This document shows positions 9,252 through 18,832 of a stretch of 64,000 bases of DNA, in pieces. The notes under the pieces were generated by a model. It was not told the origin of the DNA. It saw only the letters and a program-made list of their open reading frames with translations, and did no database searches. The stretch comes from Pelomonas sp. BJYL3 (GTDB lineage Bacteria; Pseudomonadota; Gammaproteobacteria; Burkholderiales; Burkholderiaceae_C): NCBI RefSeq assembly GCF_027257975.1, contig NZ_JANZKX010000003.1, positions 558,001-622,000 on the forward strand. Direction: 5' to 3'. A program made the translations under genes and the position numbers. Position 1 is the first letter of the stretch; each line of letters begins with the position of its first letter.

Positions 9252-10088
9252 TCAAGCCTGGCCGGCGTCCTCGGCCACGGGCTGCGGCGCCGGCTGGGGC
9301 ACGGGGTCCCGTGCCCTCCGGGCGCCCGGCCAGCCCGATTCCCGGTGCCGCCGCAGCAGGAAGAGCATGGCCCCCACGGGCAGGGACAGAGTGAACACCC
9401 AAGGAGCCACCGGCCCGCCCTTCGCGAAACCCGCGCCCAGCAACAGCACGCTGAGCAGCTGCACGCCCCAGTCCCCCGAGCTCCAGTTGAACTGGAACTG
9501 GACCAGCCCGCAGGCCACGGACAGCACCCACAGCCACTTGCGCCGCTCGAAGCGGCTGCGCAGGCAGACCACCAGCGCATGGAGGATGAAGAGCGGAATG
9601 AGCGCGGCCATCACCAGCACCAGGTAGTGCAGCGGCCCCTTGCCGTCCAGGGTGAAGTCATTCTCCGAGGCCAGGCTCTGGGTTCTGGGCTGGAAGTTGA
9701 TGCCCTTGAGCACCAGCTGAGCTTCCTTGCGTTCCAGCACCACCGTGGCGAGATTCCAGGCTGCAGGGTAGCTGTACTCCAGCGTGATCGTGTAGGTGGT
9801 GGTCCCGTCCTTGGTCAAGGTGTGCGCCCCGACCGCCTGCACCGACGTCGGCGGGGCCGACTGCAGGGTGCGGACCATCGCTTCCAGTTGGTCCGGGAGC
9901 TGCGCCGTGCGGTACTGGGGATCCAGCGCCGCTTCCACCGCCGCGAAGTCGCGCGCGGCCAGTTTGGCGACGAGATCCTTGGCCACCTGCACTTCCTCTT
10001 TGGGCATCAGGCGTTCGAACATTTCCGTCGAATCGCAGCCGGCCAGCAGGAGCACAGCGCAGAGCAACAGCGCGAGGGTCTTGAACAT
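9252..10088 (-). CDS. Putative membrane-anchored lipoprotein
   Basis: A 278-residue protein starting MFKTLALLLC, preceded by AAGGA. The signal peptide ends in a lipobox (LLAGC, Cys about residue 17). Residues about 25-150 form a small soluble domain with the pattern of a DUF3887/Cystatin-like fold (KLAARDFAAVEAAL). The C-terminal half carries two to four hydrophobic helices (about 155-265) and ends in a Pro/Ala-rich tail. Function is not recognised. A longer frame starting at 10139 exists, but the lipoprotein signal fixes the start at 10088. It converges on the cphA terminator. Confidence 0.8.
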   Translation of the reverse strand: MFKTLALLLCAVLLLAGCDSTEMFERLMPKEEVQVAKDLVAKLAARDFAAVEAALDPQYRTAQLPDQLEAMVRTLQSAPPTSVQAVGAHTLTKDGTTTYTITLEYSYPAAWNLATVVLERKEAQLVLKGINFQPRTQSLASENDFTLDGKGPLHYLVLVMAALIPLFILHALVVCLRSRFERRKWLWVLSVACGLVQFQFNWSSGDWGVQLLSVLLLGAGFAKGGPVAPWVFTLSLPVGAMLFLLRRHRESGWPGARRARDPVPQPAPQPVAEDAGQA

Positions 10089-10255
10089 GGTGACTGAATC
10101 CTTGTCAGGCCGAGCCTGCGCGATGCGGCATCCCGGCAATCCGCGACGGCTCGCGGGGCCGCCCTGGCCGCGGATTGTGGCGGCCAGGGCGGGCTGTGCG
10201 TGACGGGACTAACGCCACGTACCGTCATGCCAGGGCCCTGCGCTCCGACCACGCT

Positions 10256-10807
10256 TCACGAGTGGTAGCGGTACCAGGGGCCGCCCAGCGGCGTGCCGCA
10301 GTCCTTGTGCTGAAGGTGCCGTGGGTTGTAGCAGAGCCCGACTGCGGCATCCGGCGAACCCTCGAAGTCGAGGAGCAGCAGCTCGCCCTCGCGCCAGGCC
10401 GCGGCACGGGTCGGCCCCAGGAGCGCAGGCCAGATTTCGAAGGCGGGTCGCCACAGGTTCTCGTCATCCTTGGCCGTGGCCAGCGCCTCCTGGGCGGCCG
10501 TCTCCAGGGCTCCGCGCTGAAGGGCAATGAGGCTGCGAAGGCCGAGCTCATGCACCGTGGGCTGCACGCCAAGGACCACCGCGAGCAGCAGACAAGTGCC
10601 CAGGGCACGCAGCAGCACGCGAGGGCCCTGGCCGGCGAACAGGCCCCGCACCCCCGAGAACGCGTCGGCCAGCAGCAGCCCGATCACGGCCAGCAGGAAC
10701 AGGCCCGATACCAGCTGTAGCGGACCGAACAGGGCATGGGTCCCGAAGAAGCTGAGCACGGTCATCAGCATGGCGCAGACGCCAGCCAGCCAGGTCGTTC
10801 CAGTCAC
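10256..10807 (-). CDS. Hypothetical inner-membrane protein
   Basis: A 183-residue protein with three predicted membrane helices in the first 105 residues and a soluble C-terminus with four scattered Cys/His-containing positions near the end. No family is recognised. The start is GTG, overlapping the stop of the upstream gene as GTGA, which indicates translational coupling. It is the last gene of a three-gene minus-strand unit (11771 to 10256). Confidence 0.75.
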   Translation of the reverse strand: MTGTTWLAGVCAMLMTVLSFFGTHALFGPLQLVSGLFLLAVIGLLLADAFSGVRGLFAGQGPRVLLRALGTCLLLAVVLGVQPTVHELGLRSLIALQRGALETAAQEALATAKDDENLWRPAFEIWPALLGPTRAAAWREGELLLLDFEGSPDAAVGLCYNPRHLQHKDCGTPLGGPWYRYHS

Positions 10808-11268
10808 CTGCTCAGCCCACCACTTCCCGAGGCCGGTCCTTCGTGCTGCCGGTCGACGTTCCTGTCCAGCTGCTTCCAGAAGTCAGGGCCGAAGCGGCGC
10901 TGCACCTCGGCGGTCATGCGCTCGTTGTAGGCCGCAGCGTAGCCGCGCTGCTCGGCCGCATCCGTGCAGCCGGGGCCATGTTCCAGGCGGATGCCCTTGG
11001 CGCGCAGCAGCCGCTCCCGCATGCGCCGGCGCGGCGTGTCCCCGACCGTCTCGGGTCCCGTCGACTCGAGCAGCTTCAGTGTGCCCGCCGCGATGTCGGC
11101 CTGGGCCGCCTGCTCGCCGCGCTCGCGGCCTCGGGCCTCTGTGCCGATGCGGGCATCGATCGACACCCGCATGGGCTCGGCGGCGGCGGCAGGGGCCGCG
11201 AACAGGCCGCCCAGCAGGACGGCACCAAGCGGGGCAAGCGCCGTGATGACATGGATGTTCCGTGGCAT
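10804..11268 (-). CDS. Hypothetical exported protein
   Basis: A 154-residue protein with a clear Sec signal peptide (MPRNIHVITALAPLGAVLLG, cleavage near AAPAAAAEP). The mature part is charged and Arg-rich with no recognised domain. The start at 11268 was chosen because the signal peptide begins there; an upstream in-frame start at 11301 would bury it. Its stop overlaps the GTG of the next gene. Confidence 0.72.
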   Translation of the reverse strand: MPRNIHVITALAPLGAVLLGGLFAAPAAAAEPMRVSIDARIGTEARGRERGEQAAQADIAAGTLKLLESTGPETVGDTPRRRMRERLLRAKGIRLEHGPGCTDAAEQRGYAAAYNERMTAEVQRRFGPDFWKQLDRNVDRQHEGPASGSGGLSR

Positions 11269-11336
11269 GGCGCAAACGATAGCAGCTCGGGCGTCATTCA
11301 TGCCAGATGGGGCGGCCTAGCGGATCTTCCGCCGGT

Positions 11337-11771
11337 CTAGCCGCAGCGGCAGGGCGCCGGCGGGCCGTCCAGCACGCGCGCGCTGCACCGCCCCAGGAGA
11401 CGGGTCCTGCGCAGCTCGATGGGCTGGCCCGGCCGCAGGGCCGCGCCGCCTGGCACCACGCAGGCGTCCATGCCGCCACCGGTGCAGCACAGCGAATAGG
11501 ACAGCTCGACGGCCCCGCCCTCAAGGACTTGCAGGTGATAGACCTCTGTGGAGATGCGCTGCGCCGGCAGCAGCAGCTCGGCCCCGACCAGCAGCAGCGC
11601 CACCGTCATCAGCCATTGCAGCGGTCGCCCGGTACGCCGGGCCAGGTCCAGCAGCCCCGCACGCCAGGAGCCCGCGCGGGCCCGGGCTCGCCAGCACAGC
11701 ACGACGAGCAGCAGGGCGGCCACGGCCGCCGTCAATTCGGCGAGCACGGAGGCAATCAGTGTGGCGGGCAT
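11337..11771 (-). CDS. Hypothetical membrane protein, Cys-rich C-terminus
   Basis: A 144-residue protein starting MPATLIASV after an AGGAG ribosome site. Two hydrophobic helices lie at about 5-30 and 50-70, followed by a soluble domain with several Cys (CCTGGG..C, C-terminal PCRCG) that may be disulphide-bonded in the periplasm. Family not recognised. First gene of the 11771-10256 unit; 68 bp separate it from the next start. Confidence 0.72.
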   Translation of the reverse strand: MPATLIASVLAELTAAVAALLLVVLCWRARARAGSWRAGLLDLARRTGRPLQWLMTVALLLVGAELLLPAQRISTEVYHLQVLEGGAVELSYSLCCTGGGMDACVVPGGAALRPGQPIELRRTRLLGRCSARVLDGPPAPCRCG

Positions 11772-12109
11772 GTCCGGGACTCTCCTGCGTGCGGGCTGCG
11801 ACGAGGTGGATCTTCGCCGATGCCACCCTCCTCCCGGGAGCCAAGGCGCGGTCGCCTCCGCCCTGCAATAGTCTGCCGGGCGCCGTAGGCATCGCGGCTT
11901 GGCCACGGAAGGTTGCCGATATCACAAGGCTCCGGCAGCGAAATCAAGGGAAATCCCGGTGTCGCAAAAAGCAATCAATACGCGGGTTTTGGGACCCATG
12001 TCGACAAGCACCCGCGATGGCGCCAGCTAGTCTTCGCACCTCTTTTTGACACAGGCGAGACAAGCGCTGCGCCCGCGTCGCGGGAAGGCGCAAGCCAAAG
12101 GACGTACCC
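11772..12109. promoter_or_regulatory. Intergenic region upstream of TonB receptor
   Basis: A 338-bp stretch without a gene, between the minus-strand membrane-protein unit and the plus-strand TonB receptor. It should hold both promoters. The part from about 11930 to 12060 is lower in GC than its surroundings. The ribosome site AAGGACG lies directly before the receptor start. No repressor palindrome or riboswitch was recognised. Confidence 0.4.
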
Positions 12110-14935
12110 ATGAAGCATTTCAAGAAGACCCCGATCAGCAGCGGCACCACGCTGCTGTGCGCAGGTGCACTGCTGGCCATGAGCCTGGCGGCGCAGGCCC
12201 AGGAGACGCAGCAGCTGCAGCGCGTGGAGGTGACGGGCACCAACATCAAGCGCGTGGCCGCCGAGACCGCCTCGCCGGTCCAGCTGATCACGGCGATGGA
12301 CATCGCCAAGTCCGGCAAGGCCACCGTGGCCGAGTACCTGCAGACCCTGGGCGTGGACGGCGCCGGCTCCCTGCCCACGGGCTTTGGCAACGGCTTCGCG
12401 GCCGGCTCCACCGCCATCTCTCTGCGCGGTCTGGGCGCCACCTCCACCCTGGTGCTGCTGAACGGCCGTCGCATGGCCGCCTTCGGCCGTGCCGATGATG
12501 GCCAGAAGACCTTCACCGACCTCTCCACCATGCCCATGGAGCTGGTCGAGCGCATCGAAATCCTGAAGGACGGCGCCTCCTCGGTCTATGGCGCCGACGC
12601 CATCGCCGGCGTGGTGAACATCATCACCCGCAAGGACTTCCAGGGCGTCACCGGCCAGGCCAGCACCGGCTTCTCGCGCTACGGCGACATGCAGCAGCAC
12701 AAGGCCAGCATCACCGCCGGCTTCGGCGACCTGATGAAGGACGGCCACAACTACACCTTCAACTTCGAGGTCTCGCACTCCGAAGCGCTGGCCAACAGCG
12801 ACCGCGCCTCGCGTGGCTGGATCGGCAAGGGTGACCTGCGCCCCTGGGGCTATGCGATCAACACGCAGTTCGCCTCGGGCTTCATCACGGGCAACAACAA
12901 TGCGGCGGCCAGCCCGGCCGGTTCCATCCGCGACCCCAAGACCCTGGACTACGTCTCGCTGCCGGGCTGCTCCAGCCTCTCGAACGCCAGCCCGCAGGAT
13001 CCCAAGGGTGGCTGCCTGTGGCACCAGGACCAGTTCCGCTCGATGCAGCCCGAGATCGACGCGGTGAACCTGTTCGCCGGCGGCACCTGGAAGATCAACG
13101 ACGACCTGCAGGCCTATGCCGAGGCCGGCTACTCCAGCCGCCAGACCTCGTTCATGATGACGCCGCCCTCGATCACCCCGACCGTGGCCTTCCCGCCCAA
13201 TGCGGGCAACCCGTCCGGCGTGATCAACTACGGCTCCGGCGCCGGCACCACCATCGTGCTGGCCGCCAACCACCCGCAGAACCCCTATGGCGTGCCGGTG
13301 CGCGTGCGCTACGCCGCCTTCGACGTGGGCCCGCAGGAACGCAGGGCCGACAACGGCTTCAGCCGCTTCGTGGCCGGCCTGAAGGGCAGCGCCTGGGGCT
13401 GGGACTTCGACACCGCCTTCGTGCACTCGGAAAGCCAGCTGGCCCTCGACTACAGCTCCATGCTCAACATGAACGTGCTGAAGGACGCGCTGGGCAATCC
13501 GAACAGCAAGTACTTCCCGTACTACATCGGTGCCGAGGCGAGCAAGAACCCCCAGTCGCTGTATGACGCCATGGTGCGCCACAGCACGGCCGACATTTCC
13601 ACCAAGCTGGACATGATCGACATCAAGGGCTCGCGCGAGCTGATGAACCTGCCGGGCGGCGCCCTGTCCCTGGCCGTGGGCGGCGAGTACCGCCGCGAGT
13701 CGCTGGACGCGCCCTCGCTGTCCGGCACCGAGGACGGCTCGGTCAATGCCAGCTACGTCGCCGCCAAGGGCAGCAACACGGTCAAGGCCGTGTATGCCGA
13801 GCTGCTGGCGCCGGTGTTCAAGGAGCTGGAGATCTCCGCGGCCATCCGTCATGACGCCTACGACAAGTTCAGCTCCAACACCCCCAAGCTGGGCGTGAAG
13901 TGGACGCCGCTGAAGTCCCTGGCCCTGCGCGGCACCTATGCCGAGGGCTTCCGTGCGCCGGGCGCCGCCGAAGCCGGCAGCGAAAGCCAGAGCACCGGCT
14001 CCTCGGCCGTGCGTGATCCGGTGCGCTGCCCCGGCGGCACGCCGGCGGCCGGCGGTGCCACCACCGGCGACTGCCAGATCACCATTGCCGCCGTGAAGGT
14101 GGGCAATCCCAATCTGCAGCCCGAGAAGTCCAAGGGCGGCACGCTGGGCCTGGTGTGGGATCTCCCGACCAACACCAGCCTGGCCGTTGACGTCTGGCAG
14201 ATCAAGCGCAGCAACGAGATCAACCCCATGGCCTATGCAGAGGCCGCCGCCCTGCCCACGGCCATCCGTGCGGACAACAACCTCGTGGTGAACGGCGTGG
14301 TGCAGCCCAACACCGGCACCCTGCTGATCTCCAAGGCCCCGTACCGCAACAGCAGCTACACCCAGGTCAAGGGCGTGGACATCGACCTGAAGCAGCGCAT
14401 CGCCCTGGGTGAGGCCGGCCGCCTGACCGTCGGGATCAACTGGACCCACCTGAACACCTGGAAGCGCGTCGAGCCTGACACCGTCAACGCGGCGGGCACC
14501 GTGGTCAAGGGCGCCCAGTACGAGTACGTCGGCACCCATGGCAACTGCGACACCTCCAACTGCGCCGGCACGCCGCGCGACAAGGTCAACTTCTCGACCA
14601 CCTGGGACCGCGGCGACTGGAGCGTGACCGGCAACGTCAACTACCGCTCGGCCATGGAGAACCGCTACTTCAAGGGCGACGGCTGCGCCTCCAAGCTGGC
14701 GGACGGCAGCGACGCCCCCAACGGCTGCCGCCTGCCTTCCTTCGCCACGCTGGACCTCTCGGTGCGCTACCAGGCCAGCAAGCGCCTGCAGGTCTTCGGC
14801 TCCATCCAGAACGTGACCGACCGCGTTGCGCCGCTGGATCCCCTGACCTATGGCGGCATGAGCTACAACCCGCTGGACGCCAGCGGCGCCACGGGCCGCT
14901 ACTTCAAGATCGGCGCGAAGTACCAGTTCATGTAA
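12110..14935 (+). CDS. TonB-dependent outer-membrane receptor
   Basis: A 941-residue receptor for energised uptake across the outer membrane. A Sec signal peptide (cleavage after about AAQAQ, residue 30) precedes a TonB-box-like stretch (LQRVEVTGT) and a plug domain (about 50-180, with LRGLGATSTLVLLNGRR and the conserved VERIEILKDGASSVYGADAIAGVVNII pattern). The beta-barrel fills the rest and ends in an aromatic-rich strand (AKYQFM). Size and plug style resemble the large receptors used for carbohydrates or peptides rather than classical siderophore receptors; the substrate is not determined. It is transcribed alone and followed by a strong terminator. Confidence 0.93.
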   Translation: MKHFKKTPISSGTTLLCAGALLAMSLAAQAQETQQLQRVEVTGTNIKRVAAETASPVQLITAMDIAKSGKATVAEYLQTLGVDGAGSLPTGFGNGFAAGSTAISLRGLGATSTLVLLNGRRMAAFGRADDGQKTFTDLSTMPMELVERIEILKDGASSVYGADAIAGVVNIITRKDFQGVTGQASTGFSRYGDMQQHKASITAGFGDLMKDGHNYTFNFEVSHSEALANSDRASRGWIGKGDLRPWGYAINTQFASGFITGNNNAAASPAGSIRDPKTLDYVSLPGCSSLSNASPQDPKGGCLWHQDQFRSMQPEIDAVNLFAGGTWKINDDLQAYAEAGYSSRQTSFMMTPPSITPTVAFPPNAGNPSGVINYGSGAGTTIVLAANHPQNPYGVPVRVRYAAFDVGPQERRADNGFSRFVAGLKGSAWGWDFDTAFVHSESQLALDYSSMLNMNVLKDALGNPNSKYFPYYIGAEASKNPQSLYDAMVRHSTADISTKLDMIDIKGSRELMNLPGGALSLAVGGEYRRESLDAPSLSGTEDGSVNASYVAAKGSNTVKAVYAELLAPVFKELEISAAIRHDAYDKFSSNTPKLGVKWTPLKSLALRGTYAEGFRAPGAAEAGSESQSTGSSAVRDPVRCPGGTPAAGGATTGDCQITIAAVKVGNPNLQPEKSKGGTLGLVWDLPTNTSLAVDVWQIKRSNEINPMAYAEAAALPTAIRADNNLVVNGVVQPNTGTLLISKAPYRNSSYTQVKGVDIDLKQRIALGEAGRLTVGINWTHLNTWKRVEPDTVNAAGTVVKGAQYEYVGTHGNCDTSNCAGTPRDKVNFSTTWDRGDWSVTGNVNYRSAMENRYFKGDGCASKLADGSDAPNGCRLPSFATLDLSVRYQASKRLQVFGSIQNVTDRVAPLDPLTYGGMSYNPLDASGATGRYFKIGAKYQFM

Positions 14936-14976
14936 AGCCTGTGCAGGCACCGCGAAATGCGGTGCCCCTGCAGCGC

Positions 14977-15005
14977 AAGGGCGGCCTCAAGGGGCCGCCC
15001 TTTTT
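14977..15005 (+). terminator. Rho-independent terminator after TonB receptor
   Basis: A 10-bp stem (AAGGGCGGCC with GGCCGCCCTT), a short loop and a T-run, 42 bp after the stop codon. Confidence 0.88.
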
Positions 15006-15035
15006 CATTCGTCTTGCACGGGGCGGTTCGCCGGC

Positions 15036-15560
15036 TCACGCCGCCGGGGCGGCCATCGCCTCCCATGCGGCCCAGCCCTGCACACGCCCAGGGAATGCCA
15101 CGGCGGCAAAGGGCCAGTCCTGCTGCAGCCAGCGCGCCAGGCAGGCCTGCACGGCCTCCGCATCGAGGGCCAGCCCCGCCTCGGACAGCCAGAAGAAAGC
15201 CTGCGCCTGGAACAGCCTCTTGCGCCGGTCGTCCGCCAGCCGGGACTTGATGGGCTTGAGGTAGAGGCAGCCGAGGTAGGCCGTGCCGCCCGGGTCCAGC
15301 AGGGCATAGGCAAAGGCCTCGCGGCGCTCGAACTCGCCCGCATGGCGGCTCAGGTCCGCGAGGTTCTCCTCGAAGCCGAGGTCCGCCGCGGGCCAGCCAT
15401 TGTGCGGACCGAACACATGGCGGATGCGATCGGCGCTGGTGCGCACGGCGTCGAAGTCCGCCTCGGCGTGGGCCGGGGACAGCACCTGGAGCTGGAAGCC
15501 CGCCGCATGGAACTGGCGGGGCACCGAGAAGTCGTCAGGGACAAGCGCAGGCAGGGTCAT
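15036..15560 (-). CDS. GNAT-like N-acetyltransferase family protein
   Basis: A 174-residue soluble protein. The pattern of an N-terminal beta-strand region, a tryptophan-rich middle and a strand AYLGCLYLKP resembles GNAT-fold proteins, although the classical acetyl-CoA loop is not clear. Substrate unknown. It lies just upstream of a second GNAT gene read in the same direction, 21 bp apart. The pair may be co-transcribed. Confidence 0.7.
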   Translation of the reverse strand: MTLPALVPDDFSVPRQFHAAGFQLQVLSPAHAEADFDAVRTSADRIRHVFGPHNGWPAADLGFEENLADLSRHAGEFERREAFAYALLDPGGTAYLGCLYLKPIKSRLADDRRKRLFQAQAFFWLSEAGLALDAEAVQACLARWLQQDWPFAAVAFPGRVQGWAAWEAMAAPAA

Positions 15561-15581
15561 GGCGGGTGCGCACCCTGGGCG

Positions 15582-16112
15582 TCAGGCACGGGGGCCGATC
15601 GAGGATGAGGGGCGGAGGGCCGCAGCGGCTCCGTCGGCCCCGGCCAGCCAGTCCTCGCGCCGCAGCGTCATGGCCACCATGTCCAGGCCCGGGCCGAAGC
15701 CATCGGCGAGCTGCCGCGTCACCCGGAAGCCATGCCGCGCGAAGAAGCCGGCCGTGTGCTGGCTGGTGTCGATCGCCACCTCGCTCACGCCGTGATCCAC
15801 CCACAGCCGCTGCAGCCGCCAGGCTAGCAGCGCCCGTCCCAGGGATTGGCCGTGATGCGCCCGTGACACCAGCCCCCAGCTCAGCCGGCCGATGCCTTCC
15901 CGCACATAGCAGCCTCCGCAGGCCAGGACCTCGCCCTCGCGTTCGACGACGACGTAGTCCCCCGCCGGCGCCCGCAGAAAGGCCTCGAACGCCGCCAGTT
16001 CCTCAGGCGCGAAATAGCGCGGCACATTGCTGGCGAAGAGGGCCAGGCAGGCCGGGCGGTCCGCGGCCACGTAGGGTCGGACATGCAGCTGGGGCGAGGT
16101 GTCTGGTGGCAT
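15582..16112 (-). CDS. GNAT family N-acetyltransferase
   Basis: A 176-residue acetyltransferase starting MPPDTSPQ. The GNAT fold is visible: an N-terminal strand LHVRPYVAADRPA, the middle strands YVVVEREGEVLACGGCYV, the acetyl-CoA-binding segment (HHGQSLGRALL, matching Q/RxxGxG/A) and the C-terminal GFRVTRQ strand. The substrate is unknown. A longer open frame to 16391 is noncoding-like, so the start at 16112 is preferred. Confidence 0.85.
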   Translation of the reverse strand: MPPDTSPQLHVRPYVAADRPACLALFASNVPRYFAPEELAAFEAFLRAPAGDYVVVEREGEVLACGGCYVREGIGRLSWGLVSRAHHGQSLGRALLAWRLQRLWVDHGVSEVAIDTSQHTAGFFARHGFRVTRQLADGFGPGLDMVAMTLRREDWLAGADGAAAALRPSSSIGPRA

Positions 16113-16233
16113 GGGGGTCCGTCCATGAAGGTCGTTCGAGCCGGGCGCGGCCTGGGCCTGGCGGGGGCCATCCGATCCCCCTTCATCAGGCGCGCGATGG
16201 TAGCAAGGCGCCGCAGGCTCAGGCACGCGGCCC

Positions 16234-16992
16234 CTAGCGCGGCTTGCGCGCCGTGTGGATGGCCACGATGCCCAGCGACAGGCGCTCGAAGCCGACCTCC
16301 TCGAAGCCCATCTCCTCCAGCTCGGCGGCCAGCTGCTCGGCCGAGGGGAAGCCGCGGATGCCCAGCAGCAGGTAACGGTAGGCCGAGGCATCGCCCCCGG
16401 TGGCCAGCCAGCCCAGCAGGGGCATGCACAGGGCCATGTAGGCGAGGTAGGCGCGCTGCAGCCAGGCCGGCCGCAGGGTCGAGGCTTCCAGCACGACGAG
16501 GCGCCCGCCGGGCTTCAGCACCCGCAGCGCTTCCTGCAGGGCCGCAGGGCGATCGCAGATCTTGAGGGCCAGGGAGATCGAATAGGCGTCGACGCTGGCA
16601 TCGGCCATCGAAGGCATGCACTCGAGATTCAGTACCTCGAACCGCAGGCGGGCCGGGTGGCACGCCAGGCGCTGCCGGGCGCGGGCGAGCATGGCCTCGC
16701 TGATATCGGAAGCGATGACGGTTCGGCCGGCGACGCGCTCATGCGCCAGCAGGCGCAGGATGATGTCGCCGGTGCCCGTGGCGCCGTCCAGCAGCGTGGT
16801 CCAGGGCTCGTCGGCGATCACGCGGGCGACCCGGCGCTTCCACAGCCGGTGCAGGCCCAGGCTGAAGAGGTCGCAGAGCCGGTCGTAGCGGGAGGCGATG
16901 CGGCCGAAGACGTCGTCCTGCTGCCAGGAGAAGTCGGCGGCATTCCCGGGCGTGGGCGCCGGCGTCGGGGCGAGCGGGTCAAGGCCAGGCAC
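16234..16992 (-). CDS. Class I SAM-dependent methyltransferase, UbiE/COQ5-like
   Basis: A 252-residue methyltransferase. The SAM-binding motif I reads LLDGATGTGDI (about 67-77) and is followed by acidic motif II (ASDIS) and the UbiE-like segment ISLALKICDRPAALQEALRVLKPGG. It resembles UbiE, the quinone C-methyltransferase, but the usual NDxMSxG start motif is changed to a DVFGRIASRYDRLCDLFSLG region, so this may be a paralogue with another substrate. About 120 bp separate it from the next gene. Confidence 0.82.
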   Translation of the reverse strand: MPGLDPLAPTPAPTPGNAADFSWQQDDVFGRIASRYDRLCDLFSLGLHRLWKRRVARVIADEPWTTLLDGATGTGDIILRLLAHERVAGRTVIASDISEAMLARARQRLACHPARLRFEVLNLECMPSMADASVDAYSISLALKICDRPAALQEALRVLKPGGRLVVLEASTLRPAWLQRAYLAYMALCMPLLGWLATGGDASAYRYLLLGIRGFPSAEQLAAELEEMGFEEVGFERLSLGIVAIHTARKPR

Positions 16993-17089
16993 GGGAACGT
17001 CCTGGCTTTCAGCCCGTGGCCGCCGGCCGCCGGGCCGCGGGCTTGTCGAGCCTGTTCATGCCAGCGTCGGCCCCAAGCACCGGCGTGCC

Positions 17090-17401
17090 TCAGCGGCGAT
17101 GGGCCGCGGGCACGACGCCGGCCTGGCTCTGCGCGCCCACGGCATCCTCGATGGCCATGTGCATCTGGGCCACGGCCTCGCGCTCGCCCTTGATGGCGTA
17201 GGTGTCGTGGCCGCAGTGCGGGCAATGCGCCATGAAGGCGGCCTCGATGCCCCGGATGTCGGAGATGTCCATGGGCGTCATCTCGTTGAGCTCGGCCTGG
17301 CAGTTGTTGCAGCGGATGTACTTCGGTCGCAGCGACAACTGGCGCTCGATCGCGGCCTGCTTGCGCTGTTCGGGGGTGCCGCGGAGCTTGGCTTGTCCCA
17401 T
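17090..17401 (-). CDS. Small zinc-ribbon-like hypothetical protein
   Basis: A 103-residue protein beginning MGQAKLRGTPEQRKQAA. Two Cys pairs, CNNC near residue 32 and CPHC near residue 60, form a likely zinc ribbon. A short His/Met-containing C-terminal helix follows. Function not known. Confidence 0.75.
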   Translation of the reverse strand: MGQAKLRGTPEQRKQAAIERQLSLRPKYIRCNNCQAELNEMTPMDISDIRGIEAAFMAHCPHCGHDTYAIKGEREAVAQMHMAIEDAVGAQSQAGVVPAAHRR

Positions 17402-17517
17402 GGGGCTTCCTTCAGAGTCGTAGAGTTGTGGGGGCCGGCCCGAGGCCAGAGGGCGAAGGGCGCCCTGCGGCGCCCCTGCGTGATCCGATGTGTGCGCGGT
17501 CGCGTCAGTCAGGCGCC

Positions 17518-18681
17518 TCAGTCGAAGTCGCCGCCACCGCCCACGTCGATGTCGCTGCCGCCGCTGTCCCAGCTGGCGCCGGCATCACTGCCGCCGAGGT
17601 CCAGGTCGTTGGGGGAGCCGTTGTCGAAGGGGATGTAGCCGCCACCGCCGCTGCCGTCGTCCGAATGACGGCGATGCCGCTCCGAGGCCTCGGCGCTGCC
17701 GCTCATCATGGAGCCGATCGCCACGCCCACGCCCACCGCGGCGGCCGTACCCAGGGCGCCGCCCAGGCCGCCGCCCCCGTAGCCGGGCTGGCCGCCGTAG
17801 CCATAGCCCGGACCCTGTGCGCGGGCCTGCGCCTCGGCCTGCATGCGGGCCTCCTGCATGCGCAGGGCCTTGTCGCTGGGCTTCTCCTCGCCGCGGATCT
17901 CGGCGGCGATGTCGCGGGAGCGCAGGATCAGGCTCTCGGTCTCGGCAAAGTCGCGGCGCGTGGCCAGCGTGCCGATGTGGGCGCTGATGTCGGCCTGCGC
18001 CTTGCGCACGCGGTCGTAGGTGGCGAGCTTCTGCTCGGGGCTGAAGGCGGGATTGGCGTCGGCCGCGGCGACGGCATCGCCCAGGTCCTTGTGGGCTTCC
18101 ATCAGGGCGCCGCGCCAGCGGTCGACATCGGCCGGGGTGTTGCCCGCCACGCTGCGGCGCAGCTTGCGCCACAGCACGAAGCCCACGCCGCCCAGCACCA
18201 GCAGCCAGAACCAGGAAATGCCGCCGGACGAGGCCTCGCGGCGCTCCTCGCGCGTCACCCCGCGCGGCACCTCGGCGGCCGGCAGGGCCGGCACGGCCGC
18301 GGGCGCGGGCTGCGGCAGGGCCTGCGGCCGGGCCTGGGCGTCCAGGCGGATGGGACCGCCCTGGGCCTGGTCGATGCGCTGGATCATGACCTTCTTGCTG
18401 GCGAAGCTCTCGCTGGGATCCAGCTCACGGGCCTTCTGCAGCTCGGCCTTGGCGGCATCGATCTGCCCCTGCTCGAACTTCACCTCGGCCAGCCAGAAAT
18501 GCGCCAGCGCGTTCTCCGGATGCTTGCGCAGCACGCCGTCGAGCTTCTGCTCGGCCTGCGCCCAGCGCTGGGCGCGCATGTCGGCCGCGATGTCCTCCTT
18601 GGTCCCGGCCTGGGCCAGGCCGGCCGAACACAGCAGGACGGCCGCAAGCACCCAGGCGTGGCGACGGGATGCAGTCTTCAT
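17518..18681 (-). CDS. TPR-containing membrane protein with Gly/Asp-rich tail
   Basis: A 387-residue protein. The start is one of three consecutive ATGs after GGAGG; 18681 has the best spacing. A signal peptide (MKTASRRHAWVLAAVLLCSA) is followed by one or two TPR-like helices (about 25-95), a Pro/Ala linker, a single membrane helix (SWFWLLVLGGVGFVLWRK, about 155-175) and a helical region. The tail is Gly-rich with a second hydrophobic Gly/Ala segment and ends in repeated GGSD/GGGGDFD. The Gly/Asp tail recalls the C-termini of TPM-domain membrane proteins; that is inference. Function unknown. Confidence 0.75.
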   Translation of the reverse strand: MKTASRRHAWVLAAVLLCSAGLAQAGTKEDIAADMRAQRWAQAEQKLDGVLRKHPENALAHFWLAEVKFEQGQIDAAKAELQKARELDPSESFASKKVMIQRIDQAQGGPIRLDAQARPQALPQPAPAAVPALPAAEVPRGVTREERREASSGGISWFWLLVLGGVGFVLWRKLRRSVAGNTPADVDRWRGALMEAHKDLGDAVAAADANPAFSPEQKLATYDRVRKAQADISAHIGTLATRRDFAETESLILRSRDIAAEIRGEEKPSDKALRMQEARMQAEAQARAQGPGYGYGGQPGYGGGGLGGALGTAAAVGVGVAIGSMMSGSAEASERHRRHSDDGSGGGGYIPFDNGSPNDLDLGGSDAGASWDSGGSDIDVGGGGDFD

Positions 18682-18832
18682 CATCATTCCTCCAGCAACT
18701 CGGCCCCAGGCAGCCGGATGCCGCCGCTGGGCAGAGGGCCCGATCCTAGCGCGCCCGGGCCCCCGTGCCGGAGGCCACGCGAGCTTGCGCTGGCGCAAAA
18801 CCCTGCGGGCGAGAGCCCTCCACAGTGCCAGC